From positions 26,667,537 through 26,731,536 of the forward strand of contig NC_064440.1 of assembly GCF_023343835.1 (NCBI RefSeq): DNA of 64,000 bases, given 5' to 3'. Below the pieces are notes generated by a model that worked only from the letters and a program-made list of their open reading frames with translations, had not been told where the DNA came from and did not search any database. This DNA comes from Lagopus muta. Its lineage: Eukaryota; Chordata; Aves; Galliformes; Phasianidae. Below are positions 28,001-40,689 of the stretch, piece after piece. The position numbers and the translations under genes were made by a program. How positions within the stretch are numbered: the first letter of the stretch is position 1; the number at the start of each line of letters is the position of its first letter.

Positions 28001-30630
28001 TGAAGAGTCCCCTGGCTTCTGGGGACTTCAGATATGAGTCTTTCCAGGGTGGACTGAGAGTGTCATCCTCCAAACAGGGGTGTACCAAATCCCAAGTAGT
28101 TTCCCTAGAAATTTTTTCCCAGACACCCCAACAAAGGGGATGCCAGATGCTTCTGGGTGCTGGGCCTCCATTGTCATCATCATCAATGTTATTTTACCTC
28201 TGTTGCACTGTTTCTTCCCATTTTGGGGTGTAATTGTGCTTTGTGCTCTAGGGATGGGTATATTGAATTGCTTTTTGTGCTAAAGAGATTATTCTGTGAA
28301 TACATAGTACCAGGTTTTTTTTTTTGCTCAGAGAAGTTAAGGCTGCAAAGCATCATCGCACTGATTTGTCATCTCATTGGCACAACCTTCAGTGTCTGCA
28401 GTCCTGTATGCATGACGAAACAAAGAACCAGTAACAAGTCCCACTGCAAGTGGGTTTGTTTTGTGCTAAAACCAAGCTATTCAGAAATGCATTTGTATAG
28501 TGGGGAGTCTACTACCATCTTTCATAACGTTATTGTGTCATAAGTAACACTGCTGTTGGAGCTCTCTAGCTGTGCTGCGATGTGCGACATAGGACTGGTT
28601 TGCTTCCCCTTCCATTTGCAGACAGGGAGAGCGAGGCACGCTGAGCACTAGAGGCAGATCTATAGGGCTGTTGAATCCCTGCCTTCCACCTTTAAAAATA
28701 AGCTCAACCTTTATCCTGAGAGCAAGAATGCATTTATATGAAGTGTGTGCTGCATAATTTTTTTTTTTGTTTTGTTTTTAAGCAGTATCTCCTTACTGGA
28801 TTCCAAGCTGTTTGTCTGCTTACCCGTAACTGTCATACTGCCGAGTTAGAAATCTCTTCAAAAGTGCTCCATACCAAATAGCACTGAGCTGCTTTCTCCA
28901 TCCCAGTGCTTTTTGTTATTCTAGTGTTAAGTTGGATTCCTAGCATCTGGGGAAGGATCTGCATTGTTCAGCAGGGACAAATTCATGTCAGCAGGAGATG
29001 AGGCAATCACCTCCTCGGATGCAGGATGCCATCTCTGGCTGATGTTGTTTCCCACGTGGTGTTTACCAGTGCTGGGAGACTTGCAAGCAACCATTGTGTC
29101 ATCCTTGTGAACGCTGTTAACAGAGGCTCAGGTGGTGCAAGCCCAGTGCCAGGCACTGGTAAAAAGGGAAATGTGGTCATCAGTGTGGGATAAACTCTTC
29201 CTCTCATTATTGAGGAAGGGAGAGCTGAAATGCTCCCATTGCTGGAAGCTGTTATGCTGTTCTTCCTCCAACACATGTGGTTTGTTTTGAAAACTGAAGG
29301 AGATTCAGTGGTTAGTTGCCCTTCTAGTTTTTCCTAACTCTTGCATCTGTTGCCTCCTGTGAGACCTCACTGAGCAACTCTGGTTGCAGGAGGTCAAGTT
29401 AGGTGGCAGAGAGGTGAATGTGACATTTAAGTCAGTGTGGGTGTTCCTTTTGAATATGCTCACAAACAGCTGCATAGAGTTGGTGTACTTTTAGCTGTAC
29501 TTGGGGTGATGTGAGGAGAAGAGCAGCTCAGATTCTTAGTGATACTGAATTTTAATTACCAGACGCATCTCCTAGCTTTTATTTATTTGTATCCTCCAGT
29601 ACCAGAATCTTGTTACACCATGGTACTTGAGATATCAGTATTACATAAATATTCATTTTGGCATTTCTGAACAACAAATTCTTTAATACAAATTTCAAGT
29701 AACATGTTTTTCTTGATAGTTACAAATTGCATTGACAGCCTGTAGTCACCTCACTTTTGCATGCTTTGAGAAGACACAAAAACAGGCCTTTACTCATACG
29801 GTCCCTTGCTCCCAGCTTGCTTGATCAGAGGTCTCAGAGTGGTTTGAAGAGATTCACTGTGGTGCTAGAGAATGTCATGCTTCTTGTAACCACAATTTGG
29901 CCTGCCCTTCCTAAGAACTAGAGAGCAAATCTGGGTACAAGGAGAGACAGATAACTGGGGTCTCAGCTTGTAAGGGACCTTGGCTGTGGTCATGTAGTTG
30001 TTGCTGTTTGGGATCTGATGCAATGAATGTTCCTGTGAAGATGAAGCAATGGCATGGGGAGAGGGTGTCATTGCTACCACATCCCTGGCAGATCCTTGCT
30101 ACCGACTGTGGAAGAAGATGGTCCATTTCTCTGTAGAGATGAGCACTTGGGAGCAATGAACTCCGTAAGTCAGTCAGCCCAACTTACTTCCCAAGGGGTG
30201 CCCTAAAAGGCAGAAAGTTTGGCTCCCATTGCATTCATGCTCACTGTGCCAGCTGCTGCCTTCCTTGGTGAGCTGAGCTGCAGAAGAGACTTCAGTTCCT
30301 TCCCCTGGGGCTGGTATTCAGGGAGGTTTGAGACAGCACCTGGCTCACATTCCACAGTACTGATCCAGTGACAGAGTATTGCTCCTGTTTTTGGTTCTGA
30401 GCAATGTGTGTGATCCCTGATTCTCTCTATCTGTGCATCCTTAGGGCCAAGGAGACCTCCTGAAGAATGCCAAGAATGAAGCCCTGGAAAACATGAAACA
30501 GATCCAGCTGGCATGCCTATCCTGCGGACTGAGCAAAACTGGAAGTGGGCATGCAGATGCAAAGTCAAAACGGTGCCTAGAAGCGATACAGGAGAAGGAT
30601 ACAGGAGATGAAAACGGGAGGCTGTGCTAG
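6973..30630 (+). CDS. PLCL1: PLCL1, last three coding exons (phospholipase C-like 1, PRIP-1), 5' part outside the window
   Basis: PLCL1 is a catalytically inactive PLC relative. As known for the family, it binds inositol 1,4,5-trisphosphate through its PH domain and acts as a cytosolic scaffold for protein phosphatase 1, GABARAP and GABA-A receptor traffic. Only the C-terminal tail after the C2 domain is here: exons 6973-7048, 10191-10300 and 30445-30630, joined in phase (0/1, then 1/0) to give 123 codons after counting split codons, ending in TAG. The tail reads [20 protein letters not shown], then [20 protein letters not shown], then [16 protein letters not shown], which I recognise as the conserved PLCL1 C-terminus. 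PLCL2 is the alternative, but the C-terminal wording fits PLCL1 better. All borders are GT/AG and no frame is broken. The PH, EF-hand, X/Y-box and C2 parts must lie upstream of base 1. Confidence 0.92.
7049..10190 (+). other. PLCL1: PLCL1 intron
   Basis: 3.1 kb intron, donor GTAATC, acceptor with a T-rich tract ending ttttttttag. No repeat family recognised. A small inverted pair of SOX-like half sites sits at 9788-9804 in a conserved-looking AT-rich patch (about 9760-9845). Confidence 0.85.
9788..9804. promoter_or_regulatory. inverted pair of SOX-like half sites (weak call)
   Basis: CATTGT-GGAGT-ACAATG is a perfect 6+5+6 inverted repeat. ACAATG(G) and its complement are SOX-family core sites. 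It lies in an AT-rich patch of a PLCL1 intron. Function is inference. Confidence 0.2.
10191..10300 (+). CDS. PLCL1: PLCL1 second-last coding exon
   Basis: 110 nt. The first two bases complete the split Gly codon, followed by 36 codons ([11 protein letters not shown] ... [10 protein letters not shown]), ending in phase 0 before gtaagc. The [19 protein letters not shown] stretch is strongly reminiscent of PLCL1 in other vertebrates. Confidence 0.92.
19461..19660 (-). mobile_element. CR1 LINE 3' end fragment, reverse orientation
   Basis: The + strand shows the reverse complement of a CR1 tail: cacagaatggcttaggttgg, then a segment close to caacctggccttgaatacctcc, and a last block close to cctgtgccactgctgcaccac. 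This order is typical of the last ~200 bp of avian CR1 read backwards. It is 5'-truncated, with no ORF. A long T-rich tract (about 19432-19457) precedes it on the + strand. Confidence 0.85.
23146..24390 (+). mobile_element. CR1 LINE, 5'-truncated, ORF2 C-terminal part plus 3' end
   Basis: Translated pieces give typical CR1 reverse transcriptase text: [17 protein letters not shown] (about 23240-23290), [20 protein letters not shown] (about 23420-23480), and in another frame [17 protein letters not shown] and [20 protein letters not shown] (about 23845-24045). The element ends with ttggacttgatgatctttag and gattctatgattct. The catalytic FADD box expected between INDLD and the [10 protein letters not shown] stretch is missing, by a deletion around 23505-23525, and frames shift several times. 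It is therefore a dead, old copy. It lies in the PLCL1 last intron, in sense orientation. Confidence 0.93.
26716..26734 (+). repeat. A19 homopolymer
   Basis: Nineteen uninterrupted A residues within the PLCL1 last intron. No retroelement body was recognised directly upstream. Confidence 0.95.
30445..30630 (+). CDS. PLCL1: PLCL1 terminal coding exon with stop
   Basis: 186 nt: 61 codons and TAG at 30628-30630. It starts [20 protein letters not shown] and ends [12 protein letters not shown]. Phase 0 at the start matches the previous donor. The tail is hydrophilic and charged, with a Cys-containing LACLSCGL segment in the first half. An open frame on the opposite strand (30203-30664) is a shadow of this exon. 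Confidence 0.93.
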   Translation, partial: GQGDLLKNAKNEALENMKQIQLACLSCGLSKTGSGHADAKSKRCLEAIQEKDTGDENGRLC

Positions 30631-32130
30631 GAGGCAGAGCTGTCACGTTTGTCACAGATTTCAATAGCTCTAAACTATTTTTTTAAACCTTTTAAAAATT
30701 CACACAGGAATGCCCTGTACAGGGTGTTAATAGTATTAAAATCCTCACAGTGTCAGTATTTTAATGCAGTTAATTTATCTAAGTTGAACTCCAGCAGTAA
30801 GATTTGTAATGAAACCCAGCTGTCTGTACGCGCGTGTGCGCATATGCAGATCCTGTAGACCCGTTTTATGCATCACATTAGTCATTTACTAATTTATTCC
30901 TTTGTCGTCTTTGAATAGGCCTGTTCCTTCTGAAGATCAAAACAAATAGAGAGTACTTGTATCAGCTTTTGTGCTTTATTTTACTCTCCAACTTCTATCA
31001 TTCAACTTAAAGTTATATTATTGTTACACTTTTGTTAAACAGACAAAATATGTCAACAAATGTCATTAACTACTGTTTTTGTGAGGGCAAAAACAATGGT
31101 TTGCTGCAGATCCTAAACATGATTTTTAATGAACAATTTAAATAGGGAATATATTAAATGGTCAGAATTGCTGAGTAGATTGTGATTAGATTTCAGATGT
31201 ACATTTCACTGAATTTTAGCAAACTGCTCTTTGGGATACATCCAGATAACACGTGCTAACATGAGAACTAGCTGATTTATTTCATTCTAGTACATCATTG
31301 CTACCTTGTAGATCTGCAGGACATCTACAGTCTTTTCTGATAGGCATTTATATTTAACTTGTATAGTGATGAACATAGCTAGTCAGCGCTGTAGTTGTAA
31401 GGAGAGCTGTGAATATTCTTTGGTAATACTCTGAAGGTGAGCTTCAGGTCCTTCTGAAACACACCGTGGTGCCAGTATTGGAAGGAAGGTTTTAAAAATC
31501 CCACATAGTGTGAGCTTTATTGAAGAAGTGTGAGAGGTCAGCGTATGGGCAGGATCTGGCCTTACGTTGCCGTGGTTAAGAATCATACCATGCTAGACAT
31601 TTGAAACAAGGCTGCAGAACTACTGTGGATGTAGTACAGATAAATAGATCGGCAAAAAAAGGGGGTACCAGCATTTATATGCAGCAGTTACAAGTGTCCT
31701 AGCATGTATCAAGTGTTTAGGGTAGTGCTGAGAATTGGACATCTTTTTGTGTTGCTGTAGAAAGAAAACAGAAAATGTCACAAAGCAATGCATTCTTGTC
31801 CTTCCCAGTGTCCACTTCATATATGCTCACAACGTTCATTTCAATTGTTTAAGTACTGTGCTTGAGTGTAGTATTTGTGTTACCTAAACAGGAGTAAGTG
31901 TTTTATGGTTATAAAAAAGACTATATTTATTTAAAGCATTGCTTTTATTTTGAAAAGCTACTTTTTAAATTAATTTGATTAACAAATATGCTAATTTTCT
32001 GAACTTAACAAAAAATAATTGTTTAAAGTTTGACCATTGGAGAATCTTATATAGCTATTGTGTTAAGTTATTTTTGACTTCTTAATAACACTATTATGTT
32101 CATGTTGCACATTTCTGAGAGAGTAAAGCT
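30631..32130 (+). other. PLCL1: probable PLCL1 3' UTR and polyadenylation region
   Basis: AT-rich, repeat-free sequence directly after the stop codon. Poly(A)-signal-like hexamers are ATTAAA at 30735-30740 and AGTAAA at 32122-32127, the latter followed by a T/G-rich stretch. Canonical AATAAA appears only farther on, at 32987-32992 and 35326-35331. The true 3' end cannot be decided from sequence; the interval is inferred from composition and the 32122 signal. Confidence 0.45.
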
Positions 32131-34878
32131 ATGAAACAACTTTGAGCCATGTTTTTAAAGTGATTTAAGACAGAAGGTAACCAGTGAGACTTGAAGTGGG
32201 TGTGTTGCTGGTGAGAGAAGATCCTGCTCCAGCAGGAACCGTATTATTGCAAAGGTTGTAACTCAGATGCTATAAATACCATTTCAGTAAAACTTGCTGT
32301 ACTTACTCAGATGCAGTCCTAAATTCTCTGTTTATCTCTCTATTAGACTGTGAGTGTATTTAGCTTTCAGTTAGATTTGTAGAGGAGTGTCTTGAGTTTC
32401 ACGTGAGACCTAAATCCCAGATTATGGTGTGACCAGTGCATGGTCACATGTTACCCTCCTGGATCACCTTCTTTATTTCATCATGGGTTGTGTTTTTATG
32501 AAAAACAGTACTTGACCTTCAGCATTAGCTAGGGAGGATGGAAATAACTGACCTAATGTCATCAGTTGTGAAGGAAGCGGTCTTTGTAATTTCTCTCAGA
32601 AGGTCAAGGTTGCTGCAGAATAGGAGAAATGGGCATACTTTCTGTGATGAAGTTGCAGAGAGGTGTGCCACCTGTTCTATGCCTATTTGCTGAAGCAGAA
32701 GATGGTGGCTAGCGAGAAATCCCACAGCATGCAGGACACGTACCTGTCATGCCATGTTTAACATTCATATCAGGTCCTGCACCAAGCTCATAACTGTGTG
32801 ACATTCTGTGCTTAAACACAAGGATAAAACTCTGGACAGTCCTATGCTGCTGAGGCCAGGTTGATCCTGGCATTGGCAGCTGCAGCCGTGCTCCCTCCAA
32901 AAAGAAGAGAGAGGCCAGCGGCACCTTCCCTTCATCTGTGCACCTTTCAAAGTCACTGGGAGAGGATGCAAAAGTGAAGCCAGCGTAATAAAAATTCAGT
33001 CTTGAAGGTATACATGTGGAAAGATCATATCCAGCATTCGTGCAACAACACGTGAAGGACTGTCTGGCCCATCGGGAGGGATTTCATGACATGCTTACTG
33101 GAGTGGTACAGCGTTTCCTTTGTTCCATGTCAGTATGATTTCCCTGATTTCCTTCCTTAATGGACAGATATTATCATAGCAATTTCTTTTGTATAAGTTA
33201 CGGTAGGGAAGGATACAGGTATGTGCAATTGTTTACAGTGTGATGGCAAGGAGAAATCAGGGAGCTCTCAGTGGACTGACATGCAAGGTGTCTGCTGGAG
33301 AGAGTACAGGTGTGAATTTACCTTGGTTCTTGTTGTTGCTCTGCCATCAAGTTTGTGCTCTTTACGATATTTTTTTTTTTTTGCATGTGTCATTCTCTCA
33401 TCTGTAAGATAGGAATAATTATTCTTCCCTTCCTAAGTATGGGTTAGGTTATAGATTTCTAAAACTCCCTTGACTGTGCTGGTGCTCTCAGGAAGAGATC
33501 CACACTGTGTTTGGGCTGTCCTGTACCACCAGTGTCTTCCAAGTCTTCTCCAACTGGTGAAGACATGGAAGCCAGCACGTGCCACAAGGGCTGAGCCCCA
33601 ACTTGTTCTTCACTCCCAAGGGCATTGCATCCTGCAGCACTCAGGAGCGTGCTGTCTGCTCACTGGCGTGTCAGGCACTTACTAAACCACACTTTTGGTC
33701 GAGTGTGGCAGAGATGGCCACCTCACAGGTGTTCCTGCAGATTTCCCAACACAAGGTGAGTGGTTCAGAGTGGGCCCATGAGGGAAAGAGTAGATGCAGA
33801 GGGTTTCACTTGCATTTTGCTTTTTGTATACATGAAGGAGTCTGACCGTGAGACACTGAAGAGGAGGCTGAATTAGTCCAGCTGTTCGTGGACCTAGATA
33901 TCATCCGGGGTAATTCTTTACCAAAGTTCACATGCTTGCTTGACCAGCAGGACTGACGCCTTCCCCTCCCTTTCCTGAGCTCAGCATGAGTTAAAGCAAC
34001 ATGCTGCTTGCTTTCTTTCTGTATCATTTTCATGGATTTTATTCTGTTTTTAAAGGGATAACACAACTTCCCAGCATGAACAAGGTGAGAGCTTTGCACA
34101 TTCCTCCACTTGAGATTAACCTCTCATAATAGATTGTTATCAGGTAATTGCACGCATGGAGAGAGCTTTCCTTTATAACGATCTCTCTCTTCTGCCTGTC
34201 TGTCCAGACTAAAACATTAGGTCATAGCCTCCTTGGCCTTCATCCCAGTCCAGCAGTGGCAGACAGCAGCCTTACTCGGGGACTAACTCAAGGAACTCCA
34301 TGACACAAGAAGGTGATGGGGTTGCAGGAGCAATCTCTTCCTACCTCCTCTCCTTGCTGCAGGACTGGGAGTAGTGGTCCCAGCTCATGCTGCTGCTGCA
34401 GCAGGTGATGTACGCATTCAATAAATCTGAGACTTACCTCTTGTAAAGTGCAGAGTATAACAGGGGCAAGGTGACTGTAAGATACAAAAACACCTGGGCA
34501 CAGTGAATGGGCATTTGGGAACAGAGGGTGATTTAATGGTTTCAGGCCACAGGATTCACTCCAGAAATACTTGAGATCTCCTGGAGTACGTGAGAAGTGG
34601 ATGTGATGGGTAGGACCAGTGCTGCAAGAACAGTTACTTAAGAGATGATTTTGTTTCATGTTTATCTGCAGCTGGCTGTGGCTCAGCTGGGGCTAGTAAA
34701 CCTATGTGCTGGGTGTATTACCCAGTGCTGCAGAAATGGGGGAATGAAATATGGCTTAGAGAGGCTGGGGCTATATTATTGTTTTTTTGGGGGTCACTGA
34801 TAAAAATCATTCTCCACTTTCCAAATGCAAGAGAAAATCCTGCATGTGGCTGTACCTGTAATGCTTGGTGGCGTTACA

Positions 34879-34890
34879 GCCATCTTGTGG
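34879..34890 (-). promoter_or_regulatory. CTCF-like motif (weak call)
   Basis: The minus strand reads CCACAAGATGGC, one mismatch from the CCASYAGRKGGC core. Intergenic between PLCL1 and BOLL. Binding is not shown by sequence. Confidence 0.25.
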
Positions 34891-35459
34891 AAGAAAAGGA
34901 AGGTGGTAGAAGCTCTCTGGGTAGAGGAAACTGTGGGCACTGCAATGTTCCCGCTGACTTCCCAGGGCAGGTAAGAAAATCCCAGGGTATCCCTCTGTAT
35001 CAGAATGGTCTAGCACCATCCTTTGGGTTCCCATTCACAGGCTATGGCTGAGTAGTCTTCTGTTTGCTTTCAACAACAGATCTCTGGGAAAAAGAAAAAA
35101 AAAACAGAAAAAAAAAAACAAGTTTTCTTTTTAAATTAATGTTGAGGAGTATAGGAGTTCAGTAACCGATATGTGAGCAGCTGGGCCAGAGAAGTGATGC
35201 AAGAGCTATCCCAGCAGCTGTTCCTGTGCAACACAGAACACTGTGTGAGCATGCCCTGACCAAACAGGTCATGCTTTGAATGCATTTTTTCTGCTCTCTT
35301 TGATTGTTTGAAGTAGTTTATGAAAAATAAATTGTTTTTGCATCTAATCTTCATGGAGTAATTTCAAGAGAATGTGCAGACATCAAAATCTCAGCAGACA
35401 GCACATGAGCACAAAGCAGTGTTATATTTGGCAGTTGTTTGTTGTAGCCGGCGCACACT

Positions 35460-35471
35460 GCCATCCACTGG
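35460..35471 (-). promoter_or_regulatory. CTCF-like motif (weak call)
   Basis: The minus strand reads CCAGTGGATGGC followed by AGTG, one mismatch in the core and a good downstream match. About 570 bp from, and in the same orientation as, the other CTCF-like motif. Confidence 0.3.
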
Positions 35472-38400
35472 AAACTGGAAGAAAAATGAAAGATTGTAAA
35501 AGGCAAGTATGAATTATCTGTAATGTTAGAAGTGTTTTCTCTGTTAAATTGTGTAGTGGGAACCCATTAATTTATTCAGACATGAATACATTGGGCTTGG
35601 GAAGCAAACATCGTGCTTGAGACAAAGAGTATGCAAGCAGGGAGAGGAAGAGGTGAGCTGGTGTGTTGGGAGCACTGGCTGAAGCCCTCAGGAGGAGCCA
35701 TCCATCACTGCAGCATGGGGGGGTTGCTTGGGCAGTGAGCAAGAGGCAGCTGGTGGGGATGCCTTCTGCCAGCAGAAGGTAGCACAGGTCTGTGTCCCAG
35801 ACCAATGTGTGGGACAAACTCGGGACAGGACCGAGGCCAGCAGGAGCCCTCTGGGGCTGGGAAGGGTCCTGTTGGCCAGGACAGTGGCACTGCTGCCACT
35901 GGATGCGAGTGGTTTGTTGCTCCAGCCTGCTGCTCGGTGCAGTTCTTGACTAGGTGTCAATCACTGTCAAAGTGACACCTCATTAAATCACCTCATTTGA
36001 CTCACAGAATTACTATGCTTCAATTATGTAATGCACAATTAAGAGCATCTTAGAAATTTTTGCTTGCAGTAATGTATGAGGTGCTACTTTTTTTGTAAGG
36101 AAAAGAAAACAATAATTTTTGACCCAAAAGTATTAGTCCTCAAAATCAATCTGACTGAATGTCTGTAGTTCATCCTTGGCCTCTGAATTGAATGTAATCA
36201 AGAATTCAGAATATGGGAAGAGATTGAACATGCCATGTGAAGCGTTAATTGCAGATGGCAGCTGAAATAAGATACTAGACGTACAAGATGGAGATGAGAT
36301 TAGAAGTAGGCAAAGACCAGTATCAATCTGGCTTGTCAGGAAGTGCATATGAGGAGAGTGGAGGAATATAGATGAATTATTTGTATGCTTCCTTAGATAG
36401 GGTCTGGTGGGCCAGCTACATGTAATACAATTAGAAAAGAGATACAAATTATGATTCAGCAGGAGCTGCTGTGATTATTTATGATGCTGGTTATTTATGA
36501 TGCTTTTTATCTCACCATCCGGAGAAGGATGCTGGCAACAGAGAGCAGCAGGAGTTTTGTGGCCTTGCAATTGCAGCATTAGTGTGCCATGCTCAAGGGA
36601 GAGGATGCACTGCTACCTCCAACCACGCAAAGCAAGTGGGCCAAAGCTTTGGTCACTGCTATGTTCTGTAGCTGGGCTCTGCCCAAGTGAAAAACAAGTT
36701 AGAGAGTGCTGGTGATGCTGGAGTAAAGTACTGAAGGATGTATTGGTACTGGCAAATCCATTTCTTTCTGGTGTTGCTGTACTTTCAAAGCCAGTGCAGA
36801 ACAGCTACACTCCTGCAAAGGAGAACGAAATAACCTCACCTTGTTCTGCAGAGACCAAGAGGCAACGAGCTGCAGTGGAAAGGCTGGATAGAGGTGAGAG
36901 GGGCCCCTGCACTACTGGCACAGCACAGAGGCAGCAAAAAACCTTGGGGTGTGAATTTTTTTCTTTAGTGGGGTCAATATTGTTTGGTTCAGGTTTGGCA
37001 CATATTCCTTATGGCAAGGACAAATTGATCCTGTGATCCTGGAAACCCTGCTGCAGAATTTAGGGTCTGAGAAGCAACAGCAGGCTTGGAGGGATCAGCA
37101 GACAGTCCCAGGTACCCGTGTGATAGGAGGTGTGCAAACTGAAACTATGCTGCATGCCAGGCTGTTTTGCTCTATCCCATGCTGTATCAGACCTATGCCA
37201 TATAGGACTGTTAGCAAAGGAAGACTTTTCCCTGGACTGAGAGGCAGCACAACAAAGCTGACCAGGAAAAGTGCTCCAGCAGTAGCTCTGACTCTCATCT
37301 TCACCTCCCCACCTGGCAGCTATGTGCTGGGACAGAAGTTTTATCTTCAGCTGTTAGCAGAGTTCACTTGCTTACTGGAATATGAATAACCCCCCCATAG
37401 GTTTTCATATTTGCATTTCATACTTGCTTTTCTTCTTGTGGCTTCCTTGGCCTCTCACATCGGGCACCTTGAAAACATTGTCAATTTTATTTCAGGTGTT
37501 CACCCATTTGTTGTACAAGAAGAGCCAGAGAAATAATGCCATGGTTCCACTGACTTCAGTGCTTCTGCTTGTGTTGGGGTGTGTCAGTTCCACAGGATAA
37601 GAGATTTTTCTGTTTGTTACTGATTCTAGCACTTCTAGCAAGGTGACTGCAATAAACCCACATCCATAGTTCAGTTGGAATTGTGTGTCCTAGATCTCGA
37701 GGGGAAATGTTATTTGAAAACTGACACCAGGGTCTGTCATGTCTTTTTTTGTGCATGGAGGCTGTTACCAGGGGATTTAATGCTTAAAGGTCATAATTAA
37801 CATTGAATGAACCCAAATGTTCATAGGAGAAATGTTTTTACCAGGCAGCAAATCAAGGGCACATGAAAGCCTCTAACATGGAGTCAGACAACAGCATTAA
37901 TTGAAGACAGAATGGCACCAGTTTTGATTCTTCCCATTACTTATGTCAATTAGATGTGAAAATTATCTAAATAGTGTTTAATAATGATGTGCATGGGAAA
38001 AAGCCTTAGGCCTGGTGTGAGAGATTTTTATGGGGTAGCTTTACATGCTGAGGTCTCTGGATCCTCTTATCCAGCAAAAACCCAGCAGTTTGTCCTTGTA
38101 TCTGAGCTGCAGGTACCCGTAAGGCCTGCCTTTTCCTAGATAGTGAGAGGTTGGAGACGGTGCTTTGCCATTGTAGAGGATCAGTGCTGCCCAGAACTTG
38201 AGCTGTGGGTGGGATGCTCTGACCTGGAGCTCCCCACAGGGGTGTGCAGCAGCTCCCACTTGGAGCAGCAGCAAAGGTCACAGCAGCTCAGCCCAGCAGG
38301 GAGGCCAGGGTGGGTTCCTGCAAGCAGTGGTGCTGGTCAATGCCTGAGCAGCTCCTCTGTGTGTGTGGGGCTGCCAGCAATAAGGGTTTCACTGCGCAGC

Positions 38401-39891
38401 TAAACCATTCTTATAGCCAGTGCTGAGGCTGGTAGTTTTTAGGCAGCAATTCATCCCACCTGTTTTAGCTGCAGACTGTGGGAGAGAATTTGTTTTTTCT
38501 TAACAATGCTTGTTTTCTGCCATTTACAAGAAGTATCTGTAGTAGAAATCCATAAAGAGAAACCAAGCCATTGTATGTACAAAAGCCAGCTAGCTGTGAC
38601 AGCTCTTCCTGTACAAAGCCAAATGATACATTCTTTAGTAACCTTTTGACCAAGAAAATCCAAGAAAGGATGAATCTGTCTAACTGCACATCCTATGAAA
38701 CCGGTGGCTGTTTAGAAATTGCCTCCAACAGCATGCAGAATGGCTGAGGCATTGGACAGGGATTCAGTGCCACTGTCCACACCGTTCTGCTGGGAAGAGT
38801 CTTGCCTCTGCATCCCAGTGTGGCAGAGGATCAGCTCTCATGCAGGGACAGAGTGGGACAGGTGTCTGCTTGGTACTATAGGACTGCATGTGGACATGGG
38901 TGGCTGCAAGGATGCAGGGCAGCAGGGGTGATGGTGTGCAGCCTCTGCTCTTCTGGCATATTTTAGTAACAGAGAGCTCAGCTTTATGTCCTCACCTTTG
39001 AGAAGGCAACTCAAATGTGTGAGGTCCACACTGAGTGGTTAGTTTGTGCCATTTTGCATATTTTCTTTGAAAATAGCCTGTAAAGTCACCTTTTTTTGAG
39101 GTGTGCGCTCAACAAGTGGGGAGATTGTCCGGTTTTCCTGGAAGAACTCCCATGCAACTTTTGGACTCTCAGGGCTTGGATGTGTTATTCTAACATGGTA
39201 GCACTAAGTAGTATTTCTGCTGCCTGTACCTTTTGGGCAGCACTGTTCTCACTGGGTATGCGGGAAATGTGGAGACAGAAAGCACGGCAGATTGGCTAAC
39301 AAAGCTCTGTGGTGGAGCAGGAAAAAAAAAACAACTCTGGGAGAACACAGTGACCCTCACATTGCCCATGCAGGCCAGAATTCCCTGTCCTCCATGAACC
39401 ACAAAGTTTCATGGATTAAGCATTTATTCAAGTCAGATGAGAGAGGTATGATGAAGGTTAGAGGCTGTTTATGACATCGGTCATTCTTGTGAGTGCAGGC
39501 TGTTTTGTAACTGATTGAGCAGAAGTTTTTAAAAACAGAGTTTAAGCAGGCATGAGATTAGCTGAGATTAGTAAGAATAGCTGCCTGGTAGCTTGAATCT
39601 ATTGACTTCTAGTTAGTAATCCCTCTTTCAGGCCAGCAAATCTTGTAGAAGGGAAAAGAAAATGTTTGCAGGTTATACAAGAGAGTTTGGGGAACAACTG
39701 TGACTCAGCTGGTACAACTTGGTTGTCTGTACTGCAGGAAGAATGAACTTGAAATCATTTTGCTAGCAGTTGAATGGTCTTAAGCATACACAGACAGCAC
39801 AGCTGTTCCTAGGGTAAGCTTTGTTACTCTGTGGTAAATATTCAAGAAAGTGAAGGAATGCAATTCAACAGTTTTGCCATAAAATATCAAC

Positions 39892-39916
39892 TTTTTTTTT
39901 TTTTTTTTTTTTTTTT
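39892..39916 (+). repeat. T25 homopolymer
   Basis: Twenty-five T in a row, intergenic. It could be the A-tail of a minus-strand insertion, but no body is recognisable next to it. Confidence 0.95.
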
Positions 39917-40440
39917 AAATCTCATCAGCTCTTCTAAAACTTTTGTAGTTTTCTCAGGGAATGAAAAAAAAAACTTGCTGCTAACAGCTCAGCATTATAT
40001 TGTTATATCGTAGTAGTCTTTAATATTATTATTATTTTTAATTTCCTGTGGTAACAGTAATGCTGCAGACCCTGGTAGATGCTGCAGAAACACCAGAAGG
40101 GTGCACCGTGCACCAGTGCAGAGTCCCACCATGGGCCACTGCTCAGTGAGAGTTTAAAGATGTAATTCATGTGGAAAGTGCTGCTTGTTTGGGGTTGGGT
40201 CCATGTAGCATAAAGCTGATTAAGCAAGACAAGAATATTTGAATGCAACTACAACATTTTGTTGTACAGAAGATAATCACGATACTCTTTCCTTGAAGAT
40301 TTTATTTTAAGCATCCAAAAGAAGTAAAACAGGAGAATAACCAATGATGAATTGACCCTACAGTAAATCCCAGTGCTGTATGTGGGGACTGAGCAGCCGT
40401 GATTAAGTCTGTGAAATGTTTCACCTTTTTTGTTGGCCGC

Positions 40441-40689
40441 AAGTTGTACCAGGAGAGGTTTAGGTTAAACGTAAGGAAGAACTTTTTCTCTCAGAGAATG
40501 GTCAGGCAAACTGGAATGGCTGCCCAGGGAGGCGGTGGAGTCGCCGTCCCTGGCAGTGTTCAAGAGGCGTCTGGATGAGGAGTTACGAGATCTGGTTTGG
40601 TTTGTGGTAGCAATGGTAGTGGGAGGATGGTTGCTCTAGATGATCTTGCAGGTCGTTTCCAACCTTGCCATTCTATGATTATTCTATGT
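40441..40689 (+). mobile_element. CR1 LINE 3' end fragment
   Basis: Shows CR1 3' UTR text in sense: gagaggtttaggttaaacgt, then ggaatggctgcccagggagg, then gttcaagaggcgtctggatg, ending ttgccattctatgattattc. About 250 bp, 5'-truncated. It lies roughly 1.2 kb upstream of BOLL exon 1. Confidence 0.9.

Larger units (their letters stand above)
10301..30444 (+). other. PLCL1: PLCL1 last intron, 20.1 kb
   Basis: Donor GTAAGC, acceptor gcatccttag. It contains a minus-strand CR1 tail (19461-19660), a sense CR1 ORF2 fragment (23146-24390), an A19 run (26716-26734) and AT-rich patches rich in TAAT-type motifs (12470-13010, 13640-13870). I saw no further exon that would join in frame. The many short open frames here have no recognisable product. 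Confidence 0.85.

Noticed and set aside
30203..30664. 153-codon minus-strand frame
   Set aside because: It overlaps the PLCL1 terminal exon in antisense and has no recognisable product.
36743..37389. Two adjoining + strand frames of 97 and 118 codons
   Set aside because: They lie in different frames, the second starts at GTG, no domain is recognisable and no splice or promoter context supports a gene.
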